The notes below the pieces were generated by a model. It searched no databases. It was not told where the DNA came from and saw only the letters and a list, made by a program, of their open reading frames with translations. From Achatina immaculata (Eukaryota; Mollusca; Gastropoda; Stylommatophora; Achatinidae), in NCBI GenBank assembly GCA_009760885.1, contig CM019714.1, positions 6,396,812 to 6,460,811 on the forward strand: 64,000 nucleotides of DNA, written 5' to 3'. A program made the translations under genes and the position numbers. Each line of letters begins with the position of its first letter. Position 1 is the stretch's first letter. This document shows, one piece after another, positions 1 through 11,160 of this stretch.

Positions 1-193
1 TAAGAAGAAACTTACTACTATATCATCAAGTTTACGTTCTGTGGTGAGAAGAAACTTACTACTGTATCGTCAGATTTGGTTGATAAATGTGAATCCTTGA
101 CCTATAAATTCTTATCACATTTGTGATATTTTTGTTCTGTCAAATGCTACTGTTAGTACACACTCACCCAAAAGTTATTCTGTTGACTTTCAG

Positions 194-346
194 AAAAAAG
201 TACGATCTCAGGACACAGTTTTTGTGATTGCTGGCACGACAGGAAGTGTGGAGGGGAGGGAGCTGGCGTGGAAGTTCTTTAAAGACAATTTCCAAGTTTT
301 AAATGACCGCTACGATGGAGGCTTCCTTCTGTCTCGCTTGGTTCAG
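194..346 (+). CDS. NPEPPS: Puromycin-sensitive aminopeptidase, internal exon of the C-terminal domain
   Basis: The exon reads 51 codons in phase 0, starting after an AG acceptor (tgactttcag) and ending at a donor gtaagg. The residues include the stretches QDTVFVIAGTTGS, ELAWKFFKDNF and DRYDGGFLLSRLVQ, which match the helical C-terminal (ERAP1_C-like) domain of M1-family puromycin-sensitive aminopeptidases. This domain covers the active site. The zinc-binding HExxH domain would lie upstream of the window. The next two exons continue the same protein in phase, so this is the 3' part of a working gene as far as can be seen. Confidence 0.88.
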
Positions 347-479
347 GTAAGGTTGCTGTAACTGACCAGAGTGGATTGTTGCTTTTTATAACAGCACTGG
401 AGCGTTTTTGTCTTCATTGAGTAAATGCCTGTAAACATGGGAGAGTTGAAGTGACAGAGTTGGTAGTGGTGTGGTTTCT

Positions 480-565
480 TGGCCTTATGTCAGTGGGCCC
501 TCTTCTCAATGCTATTGCCCTGCAGCTGACCCAGCTGTGAAAATGGGTCCCTGGGACATTCTTTT
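480..565. repeat. Short interspersed repeat fragment in NPEPPS intron
   Basis: A segment with CTGACCCAGCTGTGAAAATG resembles stretches near 2495-2530, 28070-28100 and 58790-58820 (variants of CAGCTGTAGAAATGAGTA). It looks like a decayed SINE-type repeat. No ends were determined. The rest of the intron up to 835 shows nothing recognisable. Confidence 0.3.
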
Positions 566-834
566 GAGGAAATTGTACCAGAAAATGAAGACTACTGTAT
601 TTTCATGCATATAATGCACACATGTGAAAAATCCACTTTTCTGTTAAGATATTTGTGTATAAAGTACACGTTCATATAACATGCAAAACATGCTTTATAG
701 AAGTTTTGAATTGGTTGCCTTGACTGAATGTGGAAACATCTTCCAGGTCACACGTTCTACTAGCAAATGAAAATGGATAATTACAAATTGGTTTTAAAAG
801 AAGGTCTAAGTTGAAGTAAGCCACAAGCCATGGA

Positions 835-1430
835 GTAAACAAGTTTGTATTACAAGCCATGGAATAAACAAGTTTGTATTACAAGCCATAGAGTAAACAA
901 GTTTGTATTACAAGCCATGGAGTAAACAAGTTTGTATTACAAGCCATGGAGTAAAAATGTTTGTATTACAAGCCATGGAGTAAACAAGTTTGTATTACAA
1001 GCCATGGAGTAAAAATGTTTGTATTACAAGCCATGGAGTAAAAATGTTTGTATTACAACCCATGGAGTAAACAAGTTTGTATTACAAGCCATGGAGTAAA
1101 AAAGTTTGTATTACAAGCCATGGAGTAAAAATGTTTGTATTACAAGCCATGGAGTAAACAAGTTTGTATTACAAGCCATGGAGTAAACAAGTTTGTATTA
1201 CAAGCCATGGAGTAAACAAGTTTGTATTACAAGCCATGGAGTAAACAAGTTTGTATTACAAGCCATGGAGTAAACAAGTTTGTGTTACAAGCCATGGAGT
1301 AAACAAGTTTGTGTTACAAGCCATGGAGTAAACAAGTTTGTGTTACAAGCCATGGAGTAAACAAGTTTGTGTTACAAGCCATGGAGTAAACAAGTTTGTG
1401 TTACAAGCCATGGAGTAAACAAGTTTGTAT
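835..1430. repeat. Minisatellite, 29-bp unit, about 20 copies
   Basis: The unit ACAAGTTTGTATTACAAGCC plus ATGGAGTAA repeats without spacers in the first visible NPEPPS intron. Variants differ at one or two bases (AAAATG or AACAAG; GTATT or GTGTT), and the GTGTT form clusters at the right end, as expected from local amplification. Confidence 0.95.
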
Positions 1431-1864
1431 TTGAATCCTTGTAGGTTCAGTTCAACAATATACATCCTGCCCAGTCAGTGTCTAAAAATACAGCAGGTAC
1501 ATATTTTGGCTGCTGATAATAAGCCTGCGACACAGTGTGGAAATTACCTCCTTATAGTCTTTGAGGTCACATACAAATAACTTTAGTCTGTTGTACAAGT
1601 TTTTTTATTTTTGTTGTGAATTAAAAAAAAATTTTCTGATTGTATGTGTGTGTAGTATTAATGTGCACTGTACATTTTTGTTAGTTTTATTTGGATTATG
1701 TAAATGCATAAAAAAGAGAGGAGACTGAGAATATAACGCTGGTGGAAGACAACAAAGACAATGAGAAATTTTCCGTTTACTTGTCTTGTGACATCTGTAT
1801 CTATATTTTTTTGTTGTGTAATTATTTGTTTTTCTCAATGTAGGAGCATCTTCCCTTTTTTGTG

Positions 1865-2145
1865 CCTGTAAACAGTTGTATGATGGACATATGTTGGTCA
1901 CTTGATGAGAAGAAATGATCAGAGAATCCCAAAACAAGCTATCAAGTGGAACACAACAGGCTGAAGAAAAAGAGGCAGACCGCGTGAAACTCTGAAGAGG
2001 ACATTATTAAGAGAGGCCAAATTAACAGGCATAAAATCCTTTGATGAGGTTGAAAGACTCGCCGAAGACAGGAAAAATTGTCGAACTACTTTGCGAGCCC
2101 TATGTGACGTTTAACGACACGGGAAGGATATAAGATAAGAAACAG
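1865..2145 (+). pseudogene. 3' end of a non-LTR retrotransposon (family A), degenerate
   Basis: The sequence corresponds to the C-terminal tail of a non-LTR reverse transcriptase: YVGHLMRRN, then QAIKWN, then RKRGRPRETLKRTLL. It ends with a conserved 3' stretch (GAGCCCTATGTGACGTTTAA). The same family occurs inverted at 38680-39080, and a 3' stub is at 57870-57930. No RT catalytic domain is present, so it is a 5'-truncated copy. Confidence 0.7.
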
Positions 2146-2464
2146 TTGTATGCGTAACTCACAAACCAAGTGTAACACTCAGTGGGCCTTGTGGTTTGAT
2201 ATGGTGCTCACTTTTTGTGTGTAAAAGTATAGTGTCTGTGTCCACACAAAGTCACACTACAGGCTGACACTCAGAGAAAAGAAGATGGGATATGAGATGC
2301 AGTTCAGTTTTATGAATGTTTCAACTTTATCCAAATTGAACAGGAGACCAACTACATTTTTATACTTTCTGTTGGCTGCCCATGATTGGTTGGCTGGTTG
2401 GTTTAATTCCAGTCCAGGGTTTCTCAGTCTTTTTTTTTTTTTCATGACCTCTGTTTAGGATTAA

Positions 2465-2610
2465 TTTTTTTTTTTTTTTTTGGTGACACTCAGACATCCC
2501 AGCTGTAGAAATGAGTATCTGACCTGGCATACTTTTGGTGGAGGATCTGACTCTGAGACTGGCTACAAGTAAGGCGAGGCACACCTGAGTACAGCGTGTT
2601 TGCAGCTGTC
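2465..2610. repeat. SINE-like repeat fragment
   Basis: After a T-tract, a segment with CAGCTGTAGAAATGAGTATC and a following stretch (GGCTACAAGTAAGGCGAGGC) resembles other copies in the window. It is a probable old SINE. Family and ends were not determined. Confidence 0.35.
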
Positions 2611-2764
2611 AGTTCTCTTAGAACCAGCAGTCAGAATCACACCAAACAAAGGAGGAAAAATAAAGAGAAGAAAAAAACTATATGAGGAGAGATTTGTGAG
2701 TTAAATTCTTTAGTTACCAAGCCATTCACTTAGTGATAAATTTCTTCTCATTTTTTCACATCAG

Positions 2765-2812
2765 TCCACAAGTGATAGTTTTGTAACAGAGGAGAAAGCA
2801 CTGGAAGTAGAG
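2765..2812 (+). CDS. NPEPPS: Puromycin-sensitive aminopeptidase, 16-codon exon
   Basis: A 48-bp exon lies between an acceptor (ttttcacatcag) and a donor (gtaata) and encodes STSDSFVTEEKALEVE in phase 0. It fills exactly the short gap between the flanking exons when compared with the family, where a segment rich in E and K leads into the final helices. It is too short to show up as an ORF. A minisatellite of about 30-bp units begins roughly 17 bp after its donor. Confidence 0.8.
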
Positions 2813-2829
2813 GTAATATGTGGGCTTAT

Positions 2830-3540
2830 GTTTCTGTATGTGTGGCTATACTCATTTGTGTTCATGTTTGTGTATATGTGTGTACTCATTTGTGTTCATG
2901 TTTGTGTATATGTGTGCACTCATTTGTATTCATGTATATATGGGTACTCATTTGTATTCATGTATATATGTGTACTCATTTGTATTCATGTATATATGGG
3001 TACTCATTTGTATTCATGTTTGTGTGTGAGCTCATTTGTATTCATGTTTGTGTATATGTGTGTACTCAGTTGTATTCATGTTTGTGTACTCATTTGTATT
3101 CATGTTTGTGTATATGTGTGTATTCGTTTGTATTCATGTTTGTATATATGTGTGTACTCATTTGTATTCATGTTTGTGTATATATGTGTACTCATTTGTG
3201 TTCATGTTTGTGTGTGTACTCATTTGTATTCATATTTGTGTATATGTGTGTACTCATTTTATTCATGTTTGTGTGTGTACTCATTTGTGTTAATGTTTGT
3301 GTATATGTGTGTACTCATTTGTATTCATGTTTGCATATATGTGTGTACTTATTTGTGTTAATGTTTGTGTATATGTGTGTGTATATGTGTGTACTCATTT
3401 GTATTCATGTTTGTGTGTGTATGTGTACTCATTTGTATTCATGTTTATGTATGTGTGTACTGATTTGTGTGCTTGCTTATGTATGTTTTTACCCATTTGT
3501 CTGCATGTTTATATATGTTTGTTCTCATTTTTATGCATGC
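2830..3540. repeat. Minisatellite, about 30-bp TG-rich unit
   Basis: Units like TGTGTACTCATTTGTATTCA plus TGTTTGTGTATA repeat about 23 times, beginning about 17 bp after the donor of the 2765-2812 exon. All three plus-strand frames stay open for long runs because the unit lacks stops. That is an array artefact, not a protein. Confidence 0.92.
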
Positions 3541-4135
3541 TCGTGTACTCATTTGTCTGCATGTTTACTGATTTGTTCATGCCAGTTTGTCTGCATGTTT
3601 ACCAAGTTGTTATTGCCAGTTTGCCTGCATGTTTACTAAGTTGTTCATGCTAATTTGTCTGCATGTTTACTAAGTTGTTCATGCTAATTTGTCTGCATGT
3701 TTACTAAGTTGTTCATGGTAATTTGTCTACATGTTTACTAAGTTGTTCATGCTTTGTCTGCATGTTTACTAAGTTGTTCATGGTAATTTGTCTACATGTT
3801 TACTAAGTTGTTCATGCTTTGTCTGCATGTTTACTAAGTTGTTCATGGTAATTTGTCTGCATGTTTACTAAGTTGTTCATGGTAATTTGTCTGCATGTTT
3901 ACTAAGTTGTTCATGGTAATTTGTCTGCATGTTTACTAAGTTGTTCATGCCAGTTTGTCTGCATGTTTACTAAGTTGTTCATGGTAATTTGTCTGCATGT
4001 TTACTAAGTTGTTCATGGTAATTTGTCTGCATGTTTACTAAGTTGTTCATGCTAATTTGTCTGCATGTTTACTAAGTTGTTCATGCTAATTTGTCTGCAT
4101 GTTTACTAAGTTGTTCATGCCAGTTTGTCTAATGA
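3540..4135. repeat. Minisatellite, 34-bp unit
   Basis: The unit CTGCATGTTTACTAAGTTGT plus TCATGGTAATTTGT repeats about 17 times directly after the previous array, with variants TCATGCTAATT and TCATGCCAGTT. A few units are shortened. Confidence 0.94.
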
Positions 4136-4229
4136 ATGCCTGGGCAAGAACTTGAAGTTAAGACTTGAGAACATAATCACAAGAATGTTCAGTGCCTGCA
4201 GATCTACATGACCACTGGTCTAGATGTAA

Positions 4230-4335
4230 GACAGGCTGTGGTGCCACAGTGAAAAATCCCGGAGAAGACGACTTCATGGGAGAGTGGGGAGGAAAAATGG
4301 GTCCCCAGAGTTAGCATGACCCAGCACAAAAGAAG
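4230..4335 (-). repeat. Possible SINE fragment
   Basis: The minus-strand stretch with GTCTTACATCTAGACCAGTG and CCCACTCTCCCATGAAGTCG partly resembles the region at 8655-8700 (TGTAAGACGGGCCTGCGTGC). This is low-level evidence of an interspersed repeat. Confidence 0.25.
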
Positions 4336-4384
4336 AAGAAAGAAGATGCTAATATGTCTGGAGTCTTGTTTTACATATAAAATG

Positions 4385-4690
4385 GTCATTGTTTTATATA
4401 GCATATGATAAGCTAGAATGTGTAGTTTTGTGATTGTTTTACATAGCTTATGATAAGATAGAATGTATAGTTTTATAATTGTTTTATATAGCATATGATA
4501 AGATAGAATGTATAGTTTTGTGAAATCTAAAACTTCCATTATTTTTGTGAAGATTGGATCACCTGCCCTGAATTATGTGGAAAAACTGGATCACCTTCCC
4601 TGAATTATATGGAAAAACTGAATCACTTGCCCTAAATTATGTGGAAAAACTGGATCACCAGCCCTGAATTATGTAGAAAAACTGGAGTTC
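4385..4690. repeat. Two short minisatellites in the last NPEPPS intron
   Basis: Positions 4385-4520 hold three copies of a unit of about 55-60 bp with GCATATGATAAGATAGAATG. Positions 4543-4690 hold about four and a half copies of a 32-bp unit with ATTATGTGGAAAAACTGGAT. Nothing coding is visible up to the acceptor at 4912. Confidence 0.85.
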
Positions 4691-4912
4691 CAACCCTGCT
4701 GCAGCAGACAAAGAAGATCTGGAACTAGTACGTGTTATGACACAAGTAACACCAAGAAAACAGATAATTTTGTTGTTCATTTAATTAAAAAGAGAAAAAT
4801 GATCACATTTTATTTTGTTTGCAGGCAGCTGCTCTTCTTGAGTTTTATTCTCATTATGTGATTGAAAGAAATCTGTAGTGATCATGTGTTATTTTTGTTG
4901 TTGTTTTTTCAG

Positions 4913-5065
4913 AGATTTTTCAAAGAACATCCAGTTCCTGCTGCAGAGAGAACTGTTCAGCAGAGCATTGAAAACATCCGCCTCAATGCCAAATGGCTGA
5001 AACGAGAGCTGGAACCTGTATCAAAGTTTCTGTCATCTCTAGAGCAGCCAGACAATAGTCTCTAG
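4913..5065 (+). CDS. NPEPPS: Puromycin-sensitive aminopeptidase, terminal coding exon
   Basis: The acceptor is a T-rich tract ending ttttttcag. The exon reads RFFKEHPVPAAERTVQQSIE, continues with NIRLNAKWLKRELEPV, and stops at TAG 5063-5065. This is the characteristic C-terminus of puromycin-sensitive aminopeptidase, in which an FF(x)HPxPxAERT motif precedes ENIxLNAxWLKR. Length and composition agree with the usual end of the family (recalled, not searched). The 3'UTR follows and immediately enters a minisatellite at about 5215. Confidence 0.92.
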   Translation, partial: RFFKEHPVPAAERTVQQSIENIRLNAKWLKRELEPVSKFLSSLEQPDNSL

Positions 5066-5214
5066 TGTGAGCGGCTCAAGTGTGAGTACAAGAAAGCTAA
5101 CCAGCAGAACATGTACAGCCAAGATGTTTAGCTGTCTGTTGTGAAGGTTGCATGAGTGTTTTTAGTGTTAACAATTTATATAACACTAACAGTTGTTCAT
5201 GTGACCATCTTCTC

Positions 5215-5830
5215 TTGCCTTGTTGTACCAACAGTTCATGTCAAGTTGTCTTGTTGTACTAGCAGTTCATGTCAAGTTGTCTTGTACCAGCAGGCCATGT
5301 CAAATTGTCTTGTACCAGCAGGTTATGTCAAGTTGTCTTGTTGTATTAGCAGTTCATGTCAAGTTGTCTTGTATTAGCAGTTCATGTCAAGTTGTCTTGT
5401 ACTAGCAGGTCATGTCAAGTTCTCTTGTTGTACCAGCAGGTCATGTCAAGTTATTCTTGTCTTGTTGTACCAACAGGTCATGTCAAGTTCTTTTGTTGTA
5501 CCAGCAGGTCATATCAGGTTATTCTTGTCTTGTTGTATCAACAGGTCATTTCAAGTTATTCTTGTCTTGTTGTACCAGCAGGTCATGTCAAGTTGTCTTG
5601 TTTTGCTGTACCAGCAGGTTATGTCAAGTTATTCTTATCTTGTTATACTAACAGGTCATTTCAAGTTATTCTTGTCTTGTACCAGCAGGTCATGTCAGGT
5701 TATTCCTGTCTTGTACCAGCAGGTCATGTCAAGTTCTCTTGTCTTGTACCAGCAGGTCATGTCAGGTTATTCTTATCTTGTTGTACCAGCAAGTCATGTC
5801 AAGTTGTCTTGTTATACCTGCAGGTCAAGT
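5215..5830. repeat. Minisatellite in NPEPPS 3' region, 27-36-bp units
   Basis: Units of TTGTACCAGCAGGTCATGTC plus AAGTT, followed by GTCTTG or ATTCTTGTCTTG, repeat about 20 times in the probable 3'UTR. Three plus-strand frames are open across much of it because of the array. Confidence 0.92.
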
Positions 5831-5964
5831 TATGTTTGTTACAAATCGAGCATGAAGTATCACCTATTGAGATGAAAGGCTTTTTTCTTGCTGTTTGTGT
5901 GGTGTATCATCAGTATGTTATCTTGTATAGCATATGGGTTGATGACAGCACAGCCAGTGACAAA

Positions 5965-6230
5965 CATATCTATCAGACACCATACAAGCATCTAGATCAT
6001 ATACTATACAAGCATCTAGATTATATGCCATAGAAGCATCTAGATAATATGCTATACAACCATTTAGATCATAACCATACAGGTATCTAGATCATATCAA
6101 GTGTCTAAATCATATACCATACAAGTGTCTAGATCATACAGCATACAGGTGTCTAAATCATTCACCATACAAGTGTCTAGATCATACAGCATACAAGTGT
6201 CTAGATCATACAGCATACAGATGTCTAGAC
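5965..6230. repeat. Minisatellite, about 24-27-bp unit
   Basis: Units such as CATACAAGTGTCTAGATCAT repeat about ten times with moderate divergence. The minus-strand reading (YDLDTCM repeats) is an array artefact. Confidence 0.88.
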
Positions 6231-6509
6231 TGTAGACAGAATGAGAACAGTCTGAGGTAATGACTAGTTTACAAAGTACAAAAACAGACGGAGATGCCAA
6301 AGTAAATATTTTTTTTTAGTTACTTTTTTTCATTAATATAGTCTTATCTTTCACTTTTTTTCACTTTCATTTATTTCATTCTTGCAGCAATATTTTTTTT
6401 TTTTAAATATATTTTTTTGCCAAATAGTATATTTTGTTTTCTCTTTTTGTTGAGTCTTTTTTAAAAAAAGCCATTTCTTGGTTTTTAAACTTTTAAAATT
6501 GATTCACCT

Positions 6510-7235
6510 AATCCTAAAGGAGTGGAAAAACTAATTATGTCAGTCCGTAAGAACAGTGAAGGGCAAAACCTCTATCTGAATGCCAAGAAAATTAAATTGA
6601 TAACAACTGACAAAACAAACAAAGCAGCTGAAGTATGTATCAGTGACGAAAAATTGGAAGAAGTGGAGAGTTTTGAATATCTTGGATCATTATTAACTAA
6701 TAATGGAGATACAATGAGGGAAATTAAAAGCACACCTCTCGCTCTTCAGAAAGTAAAACAACTAAAGAAGCTGTGGAGAGGACCAGACAGAACTACAAAA
6801 ATAAGATTTCTAAGGGCATCGCAACATATGCCTGTGAGACCTGGACACTTAACAAAACAGATGTGAAACACATAAATGCCTTTGAATGTAAATGCTACAG
6901 AAGAGTTCTTCAAATATCGTGGACACAAAAAAAAGAACAAATATGTCCATACTACAAGAAGAAGGCTGGCTAGTAAAGAGGATTAAAGAGAGAAAACTTA
7001 AATATTTTGGACACATTAAACGTCATGATAATCTAGAGAAGACCGTCTTGGAAGGGTACATAATGGGAAAAAGAAAGAGAGGAAGACCAGGCCGAAGATG
7101 GCTGTAAAACATCGTTGATAATCTGCAAATGGATGCATCAGCATCTGGTCATCTTGCTCACAACTGAGAGGCCTACAGGAGAGCTGTTAGGGAGGCAAGT
7201 TCTGCAAAGGACATGCAAATGAATGAGTGAGTGAA
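6510..7235 (+). pseudogene. Non-LTR retrotransposon reverse transcriptase, 3' part (family B), broken
   Basis: Translated pieces in two frames give the late RT segments VESFEYLGSLLTNNGDTMRE, YACETWTLNKTDVKHINAFE and KLKYFGHIKRHDNL, then a GKRKRGRPGRRW tail. It ends with a GAATGAGTGAGTGAATC-type 3' terminus. The catalytic FADD is missing, so the copy is 5'-truncated, and frames change at about 6770 and 6900. The same 3' end recurs inverted at 58420-58590. The clade is probably RTE-like, but that is an inference. Confidence 0.75.
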
Positions 7236-7734
7236 TCCCAACTGCCGCCTTGGCACAGCGGCTCTGTGGACCGGTGGCCAGGATTTCTGCACAGAGAAAA
7301 GTCATTCTGAATTTATTGTGGACATTCCATTCAGTCATTGATGTACAAGTCAAAGAGTATTCCTGGCCATCTTTTCAAGTTTGTGAAGTATTTGTCTTCT
7401 TTCATTGTCTGTCTTCTCATCTGATTTTTAAAATCTGCTTTAAACTTTGTCTTCCATTTTTCTGTCTGTCATATGTTACATAAATATAGCTCAGAGAAGA
7501 AAGAAAGACTAAAGACCTTCTACAAGTGACAAAAATGCGGTTAAAATGATGGATGAAAGTGATACAGACATAGGTCGTTAGCTGGAGCAGCAAAGTTTTC
7601 ATATTTTCTAAATGTGTGGAATTAATAGCCATGAAATATAAAACTCTCATGACCAGCAGGTTATGACAGCATGTTAGCATTTTACTGTGATGAACTGAGA
7701 CCACAGGTTTCTCAAGCTGTAGACAACAAACGCA

Positions 7735-7910
7735 GCTGTTGTTTCATGCCCTATAAACATACAACAAACACAGCTATTGTTTCATGCCCCATAAACATAC
7801 AACAAACACAGCTGTTGCTTCATGCCCCATAAACATACAACAAACACAGCTGTTGTTTCATGTGCTGTAAACATACAACAAACACAGCTGTTGTTTCATG
7901 CACTAGAAGT
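7735..7910. repeat. Minisatellite, 38-bp unit, five copies
   Basis: The unit ACATACAACAAACACAGCTG plus TTGTTTCATGCCCCATAA repeats about five times. A short TG run lies at 7990-8008. Confidence 0.9.
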
Positions 7911-8109
7911 CCAAGAACAGCTTTATTTCACTCACATCCATTACATTTTGATGTTTTTTTTATCAAGAATACTTCAAGCAAAGCTAGTTTGTGTGTGTGT
8001 GTGTGTGTTCTTTTCCCAGTTTGAGACGGTGTACGACCAAAGAAGTACGTGCTGTGACTATTCTCATTTTTGTTTTTTTTGTTACATTTATTTGGAGCAG
8101 TTAATCATA

Positions 8110-9025
8110 GTGGTTACATTTATTTAGAGTAATTAATTATAGTGGTTATATTTATTTAGAATATGAATGTGAGCAAAGATTAACATTCTGTGGGCCTGAG
8201 CAAAGATATTGTCTATAACACTCCATTGACCTGGGCCAAGATTTTGTCTTTAGCACTCTGTGGACCTGTGGGTAGTCTCTGTGGGCAGTGTCTATTGTTC
8301 ATGAAATGACTTTCATACGGTATCCTGCTTCCTTTATAGTGTGTTTGGTTAGCCTTCACTCTTCTGCAACATTACTGTGCTCAAACCTTGTATTTCTTTC
8401 TTGTTTTGAGAAAATGTAGTTCCTTGTGTGTGCTGATACTCAGATTAGCACAGTGCAGGTTAGGTACTGACAATGTATTTTTGTTTATGTATATGTCTGC
8501 GTGTGTGAGTGCTATTTTATTAGGTTAATTACTTCTTCTCTTTTACTTTGAATGTAATAGTTCAATCTTACATTCTTTTGATATGTTTTTTTTTCCTAAT
8601 GTAATTTGTATACTTGTATTAAATCGAGTGCGTGGGAAGACTGAAAGATGGAGTAATGATGGGCAGAATGTAAGACGGGCCTGCGTGCCCAGTTCTTTAC
8701 CCTTTAAAAATAAAGATTATTCATTCTCCCTGCAGATAGTGGCTCCCTAATGCTAGTTTGTCAAGTGCCCGTTTTTACATTCAGGTAGAACAGAGAGTAT
8801 CAGTAGCAGGTCACTGCCCACAGACTTTCATAAGACAGTCCACTATTGGTTGCACTACCTGTGCCTCAGCATTTAATCTTGATTTGAAAAATGAAAGAAG
8901 AAATATTTTCGTTTTTGTGTTGTGGGTGGATGCTAGGACAAGATGTTGTATTTTGTTAACTTTGTACTTTCATGTGGCCAGCATTGCCTGTAAAACCATG
9001 TCCTCAACTCTGAAAGGCTGAGAAG
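8110..9025. other. Intergenic stretch without a recognised gene
   Basis: AT-rich sequence with small duplications (GGTTACATTTATTTAGA near 8110-8160) and a possible repeat fragment at 8640-8700. No ORF here has recognisable domain content, and no splice-paired exon matching a known family was seen. Confidence 0.4.
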
Positions 9026-9026
9026 A

Positions 9027-9190
9027 AAACTGACCCAGAACAGTAAGAAGGAAGGAACATGTTCAGGCAAGATTGGTCTTGTTTGAAGTGAGAGAAGGAA
9101 GGAACATGTTCAGGCAAGATTGGTCTTGTTTGAAGTGAGAGAAGGAAGGAACATGTTCAGGCAAGATTGATCTTGAGAGAAGGAAGGAAG
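9027..9190. repeat. Minisatellite, 47-bp unit, three copies
   Basis: GAGAAGGAAGGAACATGTTC plus AGGCAAGATTGGTCTTGTTT repeats three times; the last copy is shortened. Confidence 0.88.
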
Positions 9191-9559
9191 GCTGGCTCAC
9201 TTGTTTGGTTGTTTATGCAGTGTAATCGTGCTGCTGTAGCAAGCTTACCTGGCATGCTGATGGTGACAGACAATCTACACACTTTCACACAAACATCATC
9301 ATCATCAGTAGTGATTATACAGCGCTTTGTTAAAAATTCTTCTCATGTGGTGGTTTTAAATTTTTTAACATGTTCTGGCTTTGTTTTATAGTGATACAAC
9401 TACATTATTTGTTTTTATTTGCAACAATATATTAAACATTGATTTTTACTTCCTCAGTGTCAGTCTTTTGTGTCTGTTTTATTCTCTCTGTAATCGCTGA
9501 TATATTTTTTTTCTGTGTAATTACTGTTTTTGATCATAGTTTTTATTCTCTGGTGTATT

Positions 9560-10165
9560 GTTTGATCATATTTTATGTCTGTGTAGTTGCTGGTGTATTG
9601 TTTGATCATATTTTATGTCTGTGTAGTTGCTGGTGTATTGTTTGATCATATTTTATGTCTGTTTAGTCACAGGTGTATTGTTTGATCATATTTTATGTCT
9701 GTGTAGTTGCTGGTGTATTGTTTGATCATATTTTATGTCTGTTTAGTCACAGGTGTATTGTTTGATCATATTTTATGTCTGTTTAGTCACAGGTGTATTG
9801 TTTGATCATATTTTATGTCTGTTTAGTCACAGGTGTATTGTTTGATCATATTTTATGTCTGTGTAGTTGCTGGTGTATTGTTTGATCATATTTTATGTCT
9901 GTTTAGTCACAGGTGTATTGTTTGATCATATTTTATGTCTGTGTAGTTGCTGGTGTATTGTTTGATCATATTTTATGTCTGTTTAGTCATAGGTGTATTG
10001 TTTGATCATATTTTATGTCTGTGTAGTTGCTGGTGTATTGTTTGATCATATTTTATGTCTGTTTAGTCACAGGTGTATTGTTTGATCATATTTTATGTCT
10101 GTTTAGTCACAGGTGTATTGTTTGATCATATTTTGTGTCTGTGTAATCACTGGTGTATTGTGTTC
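9560..10165. repeat. 40-bp minisatellite with two interspersed unit types (copy 1)
   Basis: The unit TGTATTGTTTGATCATATTT plus TATGTCTG is followed either by TGTAGTTGCTGG or by TTTAGTCACAGG. About 15 copies are present, and the two types are mixed in an irregular order. The equivalent array in the second duplicate is at 12355-12795. Confidence 0.95.
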
Positions 10166-10169
10166 CTCA

Positions 10170-10625
10170 TATCATGATGAAGCATTGTATAATTTGCTGT
10201 CCCTGAAAGTTTTTTCTGTTGTAGATGTCTGAAATAGTTGGTCTCTCCCACACACCCACACCTGCTGACGACCTAAAACTCTTAAGCCACACATCCACTT
10301 AGAATATTGTTTTCTTTATTAATGAAAATGGACGGATTTCAAGGCTAAAATGACTGTACAAGAGCAATATAAGCAGATTGTAAAGTGTTTTCTGAAGCAC
10401 CACATGAATTTATAAGACAAAAAAGCAGAAGGGTGGGACGGAGGAACTGAGCAGAAAAAGTTGGCTGTTGGCACGTTACACAGATCAGCATCAAAATGTC
10501 AGCACTGACCTGTGTTGGTAACTTGCTGAGGCCAGTCAATTCTGACTATCACTGCAATAACAATACTGACCCTGGATTAGTTAATTAGGATTATCTTCAA
10601 AATAGCATTTGTGGCTTAATCCATT
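10170..10625. other. Unique part of duplicated unit, possible minus-strand 3' end
   Basis: No coding exon was recognised. On the minus strand an AATAAA occurs at 10320-10315 (repeated in copy 2 near 12948-12943), which could be a poly(A) signal for a gene transcribed from the right. There is no other support. Confidence 0.2.
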
Positions 10626-10627
10626 AC

Positions 10628-11160
10628 GTCTGTAACAATAACACTAGCAGCTGGGAGAGTAAAGTTGGTGAATCATAACAATAACACTAGCAGCTGAGAG
10701 AGAGTAAAGTTGGTGAATCATAACAATAACACTAGCAGATGAGAGAGTAAAGTTGGTGAATCATAACAATAACACTAGCAGCTGAGAGAGAGTAAAGTTG
10801 GTGAATCATAACAATAACACTAGCAGCTGAGAGAGAGTAAAGTTGGTGAATCATAACAATAACACTAGCAGATGAGAGCATGAAAGTTTCTGAGCATGAA
10901 AGATTCACAGATACTGTCTGTAGATGCCATGTCAGACATTGAGAGATACTGTCTATAGATGCCATGTCAGACACTGAGAGATACTGTCTGTAGATGCCAT
11001 GTCAGTCACTGAGAGATACTGTCTGTAGATGCCATGTCAGACAGTGAGAGAGATACTCTCTGTAGATGGCACATTGAGCACTGTGAGATACTGTCTGCAG
11101 ATGCCACGTTGGACACTGTGAGATACTGTCTGCATATGCCATGTTTGACATTGTGTGAGG
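10628..11160. repeat. 46-bp and 33-bp minisatellites (copy 1)
   Basis: Positions 10628-10875 repeat TAACAATAACACTAGCAGCT plus GAGAGAGAGTAAAGTTGGTG about five and a half times. Positions 10885-11160 repeat GAGATACTGTCTGTAGATGC plus CATGTCAGACACT about eight times. The second duplicate has the same arrays at 13259-13790. Confidence 0.92.

Larger units (their letters stand above)
5066..8720 (+). other. Probable NPEPPS 3' untranslated and downstream region
   Basis: No coding exon of a host gene is visible here. The stretch holds two minisatellites (5215-5830 and 5965-6230), a T-rich segment at 6300-6480, a non-LTR reverse transcriptase fragment (about 6510-7235) and a 38-bp repeat at 7740-7905. 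An AATAAA at 8709-8714 is a possible poly(A) signal, but nothing here proves that the transcript extends so far. Confidence 0.35.

Noticed and set aside
2818..3653. Long plus-strand open frames rich in Cys, Val, Tyr
   Set aside because: They are readings of a TG-rich minisatellite in an NPEPPS intron; all three frames are open and composed of the same unit, with no domain.
5156..6033. Open frames of repeated CTSRSCQV/QQVMSS-type units
   Set aside because: A minisatellite in the probable 3'UTR; frames shift between units and no start context or family fits.
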